From positions 1-35,947 of the forward strand of contig NZ_FNCW01000015.1 of the NCBI RefSeq assembly GCF_900099815.1: a stretch of 35,947 nt of DNA, written 5' to 3'. The notes under the pieces were generated by a model, which saw only the letters and a program-made list of their open reading frames with translations, did no database searches and was not told the origin of the DNA. The DNA comes from Psychroflexus sediminis. GTDB taxonomy: Bacteria > Bacteroidota > Bacteroidia > Flavobacteriales > Flavobacteriaceae. A program made the position numbers and the translations under genes. Within the stretch, counting starts at the first letter, position 1. Every line of letters starts with the position of its first letter. This document shows, piece after piece, positions 31,513 through 35,947 of this stretch.

Positions 31513-32561
31513 GTGTAAAAATAGATACAGTTGCCACACAGACTCCACAGTATTACAAGGAAACCAAGGATATAATTCCATTTGTGGAAATGTGGCTGTC
31601 GAATGAAGATGAAAGGTTCAGGAGAAAAGTTATCAAAATTTATGAAGGGGCCAAGGTCGACAAGCGCTATTCCATCATGGATCCGGAGGAGGTTTTTTCG
31701 GCGACCTCATTTGAAGATAAAAACCGAATTTACACTCGGGAGGCTAAAATCTTGGGGAAAAAGGTTTTAGAAAAAGCATTGCATCAGGCGGGATGGTTAG
31801 GCCAAAGCCTGGATTACATCATCACGGTGAGTTGTACAGGAATAATGATTCCATCTTTAGATGCTTTTCTTATCAATGATTTAGACCTCAGACAGGATAT
31901 CGTTAGGCTTCCGGTGACAGAAATGGGTTGTGCAGCTGGTATTTCGGGTATGATTTACGCCAAGCAATTTCTTCAGGCGAATCCCGGTAAACGAGCAGCT
32001 ATTGTTTCATTTGAAGCCCCTACGGCTACCTTCCAGCTCAATGATAAATCGATGGCAAACATGGTGAGCTCCGCTATTTTTGGGGATGGCGCTGCCTGTG
32101 TGTTGATGAGTTCAGAAGAGGCCTGCAGGGGGCCTAAAGTATTGGGAGAATCCATGTATCATTTTTACAACGATACCCATATGATGGGCTTCGATCTGAC
32201 CAATTCCGGGCTGAAAATGGTACTCGACATCGATGTGCCTGAGAAAATCAGTGAACATTTTCCACAGATAATTCATCCTTTTTTAGAAAACCATCATCTG
32301 AAAATCGAAGATATAGATCATCTTATCTTTCATCCCGGAGGTAAGAAAATTATCAATACCGTGGAGGCTCTTTTTGGGGCTATGGGTAAAAATATAGACG
32401 ATACCAAGGAAGTGCTGAGGCTTTTCGGAAATATGAGTAGCGCAACTGTGCTTTACGTGCTGGAGCGCATGATGAAAAAACCAATCGAGAAAGGGGAGAA
32501 GGGATTGATGCTGAGTTTCGGACCAGGATTCTCAGCTCAGCGCATTCTTTTAGAATGGTAA
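31509..32561 (+). CDS. Type III polyketide synthase (chalcone/stilbene synthase family)
   Basis: 350 residues, the usual size of a bacterial type III PKS. The catalytic triad is complete: Cys141 in VTEMGCAAG, His275 in HLIFHPGGKK and Asn308 in FGNMSSAT. Other marks are SCTGIMIPSLDAFL (109-122), IFGDGAACVLM and the C-terminal SFGPGF loop. The enzyme extends an acyl-CoA or acyl-ACP starter with malonyl-CoA units and cyclises the chain to a pyrone or resorcinol. With FAS-type genes directly downstream, a long-chain starter is a reasonable inference. It begins inside the stop codon of the methyltransferase gene. A 78-base gap with a small hairpin separates it from the next gene. Confidence 0.95.
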   Translation: MSVKIDTVATQTPQYYKETKDIIPFVEMWLSNEDERFRRKVIKIYEGAKVDKRYSIMDPEEVFSATSFEDKNRIYTREAKILGKKVLEKALHQAGWLGQSLDYIITVSCTGIMIPSLDAFLINDLDLRQDIVRLPVTEMGCAAGISGMIYAKQFLQANPGKRAAIVSFEAPTATFQLNDKSMANMVSSAIFGDGAACVLMSSEEACRGPKVLGESMYHFYNDTHMMGFDLTNSGLKMVLDIDVPEKISEHFPQIIHPFLENHHLKIEDIDHLIFHPGGKKIINTVEALFGAMGKNIDDTKEVLRLFGNMSSATVLYVLERMMKKPIEKGEKGLMLSFGPGFSAQRILLEW

Positions 32562-32577
32562 CCTGTTTTCTATATGC

Positions 32578-32599
32578 ATTCCGACCGGTACTTCGGAAT
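32578..32599 (+). other. Small hairpin between the PKS and enoyl reductase genes
   Basis: ATTCCGA and TCGGAAT form a 7-bp stem with an 8-base loop in the longest gap of the cluster. There is no T tract, so it is not a clear terminator; it may adjust expression or processing between the two halves of the operon. Confidence 0.4.
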
Positions 32600-32639
32600 C
32601 TAATACAGATAAGATTAAACATTAAATAATATTTAGCTT

Positions 32640-33422
32640 ATGGCCAACTCATCACTTAAACATTACGCCCTGGTTTTAGGAGGGAGTCAGGGTCTTGGAT
32701 ATGCTTCAGCCTTGAAATTAGCTCAGAAAGGTTGGCACATACTGATCATCCACAGAGATAGAAGAAGTGATTTACCTGAAATTGAAGCTAAATTTGAAGT
32801 CATTAAGCAATGCGGAGTCGATCTCAAAACATTTAATCTGGACGCCACAAATTCAGAAAAAAGAAAGGAATTTGTAAGTCAGCTTCCAGAACTCCTCGGT
32901 GAATCCGGTAAAATTAAACTGCTGCTTCATAGCATCGCCAAAGGAAACCTGAAAGCTATGACAGGCGATTCACCTCTCAATCAAACCGATTTGCAAATCA
33001 CAGTCAATGCCATGGCTTATAGTTTTTACGACTGGTCTAAAGCTATTCTGGAAGCTGGCTGTTTTGCAACCAATACAAGGCTGTTAGCTTTTACAAGCGA
33101 AGGAAATCAACGGGTTTGGAAACATTATGCCGCTGTTTCAGTGGCCAAAACAAGCCTGGAAACCTTGATGAAATATATGGCTACAGAGTTTGCTGAGTAT
33201 GAAATCACAGCCAACTGCATTCAGGCGGGAATGGTGGAAACTCAATCTTTCCAGATGATTCCTGGTCATGAAGAATTGAAAGCAAGTACTGAAAAGCGAA
33301 ATCCCTTTCAGCGATTGACACAAGCTGAAGATGTCGCTAATGTGGTTTATCTGCTGAGCTTAGAAGAAGCTAACTGGATTACCGGGAGTATTATCAAAGC
33401 AGATGGTGGTGAGAGTCTCTAA
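32640..33422 (+). CDS. Enoyl-ACP reductase-like SDR (FabI/FabL type)
   Basis: 260 residues. The cofactor loop GGSQGLG is at 14-20, LLLHSIAKGN at 95-103 replaces the usual NNAG, and the catalytic pair Tyr163 and Lys170 is spaced Y-x6-K. The HSIAxxN and Y-x6-K features are those of enoyl-ACP reductases (FabI, FabL) rather than classical SDRs, which have Y-x3-K. The end IKADGGESL fits. It would reduce the double bond of an enoyl-ACP or a related conjugated chain. It is a second, cluster-specific copy in addition to the housekeeping enzyme expected elsewhere. It is followed after six bases by the dehydratase gene. Confidence 0.85.
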   Translation: MANSSLKHYALVLGGSQGLGYASALKLAQKGWHILIIHRDRRSDLPEIEAKFEVIKQCGVDLKTFNLDATNSEKRKEFVSQLPELLGESGKIKLLLHSIAKGNLKAMTGDSPLNQTDLQITVNAMAYSFYDWSKAILEAGCFATNTRLLAFTSEGNQRVWKHYAAVSVAKTSLETLMKYMATEFAEYEITANCIQAGMVETQSFQMIPGHEELKASTEKRNPFQRLTQAEDVANVVYLLSLEEANWITGSIIKADGGESL

Positions 33423-33428
33423 TAACAT

Positions 33429-33875
33429 ATGATAATGAAATCATCCAAAATTATTTCGAAATTACCATACCAGGAGCCTTTTCTGTATGTAAAAAGCATC
33501 GATAAGATTTCAGAAAATTTTATAAAAGGGAGCTACACCTTTAAGGCTTCTTCCTGGTTTTACAAAGGGCATTTCAAAAATAACCCCATCACTCCAGGCG
33601 TAATTCTTACCGAATGTGCTGCCCAGATCGGCCTGGCCAGTTTTGGACTGTATCTGTTATCCAATCAGGAAAATATAGATTTGGAACAAGTGAAACTGGC
33701 GATGACTTCAACAAATGTTGAGTTTCTTAAACCTGTTTTACCCGGCGAAAAGGTGATTGTGGAAGCTGAAAAAATGTATTTTAGATTCAATAAATTGAAA
33801 TCCTCTGTCAAAATGTATAATTTGTCCGGAGACTTGGTGCTGAGCGGTGAACTTGCAGGTGTTATTTTACCCTAA
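33429..33875 (+). CDS. 3-hydroxyacyl-ACP dehydratase (FabZ-like hotdog)
   Basis: 148 residues; a second ATG two codons in is possible. The hot-dog fold has WFYKGHFKNNPITPGVILTE, with the catalytic His48 in GHF and Glu62 in LTECAAQIG. The family pattern is GHFPxxPxxPGVLxxE, so the match is good. It would dehydrate a 3-hydroxyacyl thioester to the enoyl form, feeding the adjacent enoyl reductase. It stands two bases upstream of the ketosynthase. Confidence 0.88.
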   Translation: MIMKSSKIISKLPYQEPFLYVKSIDKISENFIKGSYTFKASSWFYKGHFKNNPITPGVILTECAAQIGLASFGLYLLSNQENIDLEQVKLAMTSTNVEFLKPVLPGEKVIVEAEKMYFRFNKLKSSVKMYNLSGDLVLSGELAGVILP

Positions 33876-33877
33876 CT

Positions 33878-35152
33878 ATGGATAAAAAAAGAGTGGTCAT
33901 AACAGGAATGGGCGTTGTTGCCCCCAATGCGACAGGACTTTCTCAGTTTGAGGAGGCTATAAAGGCAGGTAAAAGCGGGATTCAATTCCATGAAAAACTG
34001 GAAGAGCTAAAATTCAGCTGTCAGATAGGGGGTGTACCAAAGGTATCTCAGAATGTGATGGATCACTACTTCACCGCTTTAGAGCAGCGCGGGCTTTTGG
34101 CGACGGGTCTGATTTATGGGGGAATCGCAGGTCAAGAAGCCTGGGCCGATGCACAGCTGGAAATCAACGAAGAACTCGATATTGATACTGGAATCATTTT
34201 TGGGACGGGCGTTCTCGGTGTTGAAAAATTGAGAGAAGCTTTTTATAAGATAGATGATAAGCAAGTCAGAAGATTGGGAAGTACCAGTGTTTTGCAAACC
34301 ATGGCCAGTGGGATTAGCGCCTTTTTAGGTGGTAAATTGGGTTGTGGAAACCAGGTCACCTCCAATTCTTCAGCCTGTTCCACGGGAACGGAAGCTTTAT
34401 TGATGGGGTTTGAACGTATTCAGTATGGAAAGGCCAAACGCATGCTGGTTGGGAGTTGTAGTGACTCCGGACCCTACGTATGGGGTGGTTTCGACGCCTT
34501 ACGGATTTTACCACACCAGTACAATGACCGGCCTGAGATAGCCTCCCAGCCCATGTCGGCAACGGCTGCAGGTTTTGTGCCTTCAAGTGGTGCAGGAGCA
34601 CTGGTTTTGGAAAGTCTGGAGTCTGCTTTAGAAAGGGGCGCCAGTATCTATGCAGAAGTTTTAGGAGGACACCTCAACTCTGGCGGTCAACGCGAACAGG
34701 GAAGCATGACGGCTCCCAATTCTGCGGCGGTTATAAGCTGCATATCGGAGGCCTTAAGGCAAGCTGATGTAAATTCAGAAGAAATTGACCTCATCAACGG
34801 ACATCTCACGGCAACGGCCATGGATGCTACCGAAATCAAAAACTGGGCAAAGGCTTTGGGTTTGGAAAGAAAAGATTTTCCTTATATCAATTCTTTGAAA
34901 AGTCATATAGGTCATGCTTTGGCAGCGGCCGGTAGTATAGAACTGGTGAGTTCTGTTTTGGAGCTGTCTCGGGGATTTATTTTTCCAAACCTCAACTGTG
35001 AAACCATTCATCCGAAGATTTTGAAGCTGGTTAAGGAAGATAAAATACCAAGAGAATTACTGGAAAAAAAAGTAAAGCTTTTGGCCAAAGCAAGCTTCGG
35101 ATTTGGGGATGTCAACGCCTGTGTAATTTTAAAATCTTATGACGATGAATAA
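33878..35152 (+). CDS. Beta-ketoacyl-ACP synthase (KAS II-like)
   Basis: 424 residues with the thiolase fold: VVITGMGVVAPN at the start, catalytic Cys167 in SNSSACSTGTEALL, His309 in INGHLTATAMD and His346 in LKSHIGHALAAAG, and the terminal ASFGFGDVNACVI. The triad C-H-H is that of FabF-type condensing enzymes using malonyl-ACP. The first histidine motif is usually HGTST; here it is HLTAT, so Leu replaces the invariant Gly, which may alter substrate choice. With the upstream dehydratase and reductase it makes a partial, cluster-specific FAS cycle. A ketoreductase is missing. Confidence 0.92.
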   Translation: MDKKRVVITGMGVVAPNATGLSQFEEAIKAGKSGIQFHEKLEELKFSCQIGGVPKVSQNVMDHYFTALEQRGLLATGLIYGGIAGQEAWADAQLEINEELDIDTGIIFGTGVLGVEKLREAFYKIDDKQVRRLGSTSVLQTMASGISAFLGGKLGCGNQVTSNSSACSTGTEALLMGFERIQYGKAKRMLVGSCSDSGPYVWGGFDALRILPHQYNDRPEIASQPMSATAAGFVPSSGAGALVLESLESALERGASIYAEVLGGHLNSGGQREQGSMTAPNSAAVISCISEALRQADVNSEEIDLINGHLTATAMDATEIKNWAKALGLERKDFPYINSLKSHIGHALAAAGSIELVSSVLELSRGFIFPNLNCETIHPKILKLVKEDKIPRELLEKKVKLLAKASFGFGDVNACVILKSYDDE

Positions 35153-35372
35153 GCGACAACTCAAAAAACGCTATTGGTTTTTCGGTGGATTAGGCACCGC
35201 AATTCTGGGATTTGGACTTTCTGCTTTGGTAGAAAGTGGTTTTTTAAAACATAGCAATGCTCCAGAATGGCAATGGATTCTGGCTGGAACTCTATCCTTA
35301 ATACTAGTTTTGACCGGGATTAACTTCTTGTTTGAGAGTTTCAGGTGTAAGCAAAAGCTAGGTCTCGACTGA
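35139..35372 (+). CDS. Two-helix membrane protein at the end of the PKS cluster
   Basis: 77 residues, starting 14 bases before the ketosynthase stop; MTMNKRQ offers a second ATG at 35145. A basic N-terminus (MNKRQLKKRYW) is followed by hydrophobic segments of about residues 12-33 (FFGGLGTAILGFGLSAL) and 45-66 (WILAGTLSLILVLTGINFLF) and a basic Lys/Arg end. No family is recognised. The overlap and direction indicate it is the last gene of the operon. It may anchor the pathway to the membrane; that is speculation. Confidence 0.7.
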   Translation: MTMNKRQLKKRYWFFGGLGTAILGFGLSALVESGFLKHSNAPEWQWILAGTLSLILVLTGINFLFESFRCKQKLGLD

Positions 35373-35398
35373 GCCTGTCTTGATGAATAGAAAGGCTT

Positions 35399-35434
35399 GA
35401 CCTGACAAAGATTAACAAGGTTTAGGAATATCAA
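35399..35434. repeat. 36-bp direct repeat, copy 1
   Basis: Begins GACCTGACAAAGATTAACAAG and ends GGAATATCAA. It is the partner of the copy at 35562-35597, with three differences. Both are followed by TCGA-containing sequence. It lies between the PKS cluster and the IS110 fragment in a 250-base gene-free gap. Confidence 0.9.
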
Positions 35435-35561
35435 ATCGAACTTCTGGAAATTTTTGCATCTCATCTAATATAAAGTGACTCTTTTTATTTGTTTTAGCAT
35501 CAAGTACTTCAATACTTCAGTATAAACTCTGTCGAGATGTAGTCGGTTCTCAACTCTTCTC

Positions 35562-35597
35562 GACCTGACAAAGATTAACAAGATTTTGGAATGTCAA
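35562..35597. repeat. 36-bp direct repeat, copy 2
   Basis: Begins GACCTGACAAAGATTAACAAG and ends GGAATGTCAA, 163 bases after copy 1 and about 30 bases before the IS110 transposase stop codon. It could be a dispersed intergenic repeat into which the insertion sequence landed. Confidence 0.9.
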
Positions 35598-35626
35598 CTC
35601 GAGCATTCTAAGTTAAAAACAAATTT

Positions 35627-35947
35627 TTAAGCCGATAATTTCACAAAAGGTTCATCTCTTTTTGCAACAGCAAATATTCTTAAAACGAGTTTATTAGCGA
35701 TGGCGTTTATTACACTCATGTGATGTTTTCCATCTTTAATCTTACGATTGTAATATGCCTTTAGCTGAGGATCATGCTGTGCAGCTGTGATAGCTCCCTT
35801 TGTCAAAATAGATTTTAAAGATTTATCTCTCAGAAAATGAGTCTTGGTTTTTCCTTTAATACTGCTTCCCGACTGGTATGGAAAAGGAGCTAAACCACAG
35901 TGGCAGCTAAATTTTCTTGGATTATCAAACTTATTAAAATTACCTGT
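35627..35947 (-). CDS. IS110-family transposase, C-terminal fragment (cut by window edge)
   Basis: 106 codons in frame with the last base of the window, ending at TAA 35627-35629. The sequence RKFSCHCGLAPFPYQSGSSI, then KGAITAAQHDP, YYNRKIKDGKHHMSVINAIA and ANKLVLRIFAVAKRDEPF is the Transposase_20 (IS116/IS110/IS902) C-terminal domain. The Ser in the PYQSGSS stretch lies where the catalytic serine of the family is expected, and the Y-x-RK-x-x-x-GK pattern is diagnostic. The N-terminus lies outside the window. Together with the left fragment it cannot form one uninterrupted protein by simple circular joining, since about 180 codons would be missing. Confidence 0.9.
   Translation of the reverse strand, partial: TGNFNKFDNPRKFSCHCGLAPFPYQSGSSIKGKTKTHFLRDKSLKSILTKGAITAAQHDPQLKAYYNRKIKDGKHHMSVINAIANKLVLRIFAVAKRDEPFVKLSA

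Noticed and set aside
1-35947. A circular plasmid or phage opened inside the IS110 gene
   Set aside because: Joining the edges would give a transposase lacking about 180 central codons, and no replication or phage genes are present.

Overview
The window looks like a low-to-moderate GC chromosome segment from a marine-type member of the Flavobacteriia (Bacteroidota). Three things point there. Many gene starts are preceded within about 40 bases by the Bacteroidota -7 promoter element TAnnTTTG. Exported proteins carry short lipoprotein signals followed by acidic residues. The gene families (DUF349 repeat protein, outer-membrane beta-barrel receptor, fused E1 alpha/beta dehydrogenase, lipocalin plus OmpA pair, type III PKS cluster) are typical of that class. 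No phage genes, CRISPR arrays or tRNAs were seen. Each end lies inside an IS110-family transposase: the N-terminal 40 codons at the left and the C-terminal 106 codons at the right, both on the minus strand. The segment is therefore probably an assembly contig that stops at two copies of the same insertion sequence.

Layout. 1-522: IS110 end with a structured non-coding region and REP-like palindromes. 523-3410 (-): a zinc-ribbon methyltransferase overlapping a DUF349 repeat protein. 3595-6036 (+): a beta-barrel receptor. 6118-6288 (-): a small membrane protein. 6429-7820 (+): fumarase. 7936-10426 (-): a PCIF1-like adenine methyltransferase, an ArsC-family protein, and prfB read through a programmed +1 frameshift. 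10591-11610 (+): threonine aldolase. 11812-13466 (-): transaldolase, an SDR oxidoreductase and the SRP RNA. 13555-16288 (+): two lipoproteins, a glutamine cyclotransferase and a beta-helix protein. 16358-16478: tandem repeats. 16575-19257: divergent glyA and fahA. 19349-21939 (-): a DCC protein and a MutS2 without Smr domain. 21984-22649 (+): ung. 22651-26065 (-): a small membrane protein, a cytosolic periplasmic-binding-protein-like protein with a nucleoside phosphorylase, a SUI1 factor and a 2OG-Fe(II) oxygenase. 26182-28158 (+): fused E1 dehydrogenase. 28219-29624 (+): DUF1328, lipocalin and OmpA lipoproteins.

The most system-like part is 29690-35372 (+), seven tightly packed genes. They encode an FAD oxidoreductase, a methyltransferase, a type III polyketide synthase with an intact Cys-His-Asn triad, a FabI/FabL-type enoyl reductase, a FabZ-like dehydratase, a KAS II-like ketosynthase and a two-helix membrane protein. 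I read it as a lipid or polyketide pathway. The three FAS-like enzymes would build or tailor an acyl starter on the host acyl carrier protein, the type III PKS would extend and cyclise it, and the methyltransferase and flavoenzyme would decorate it. No acyl carrier protein, thioesterase or exporter is visible, and the product cannot be read from sequence.

Other notable points are the PCIF1-like (mRNA cap m6Am writer family) methyltransferase in a bacterium, the prfB frameshift site without a Shine-Dalgarno-like stimulator, and a candidate bridge RNA next to the left IS110 transposase start.
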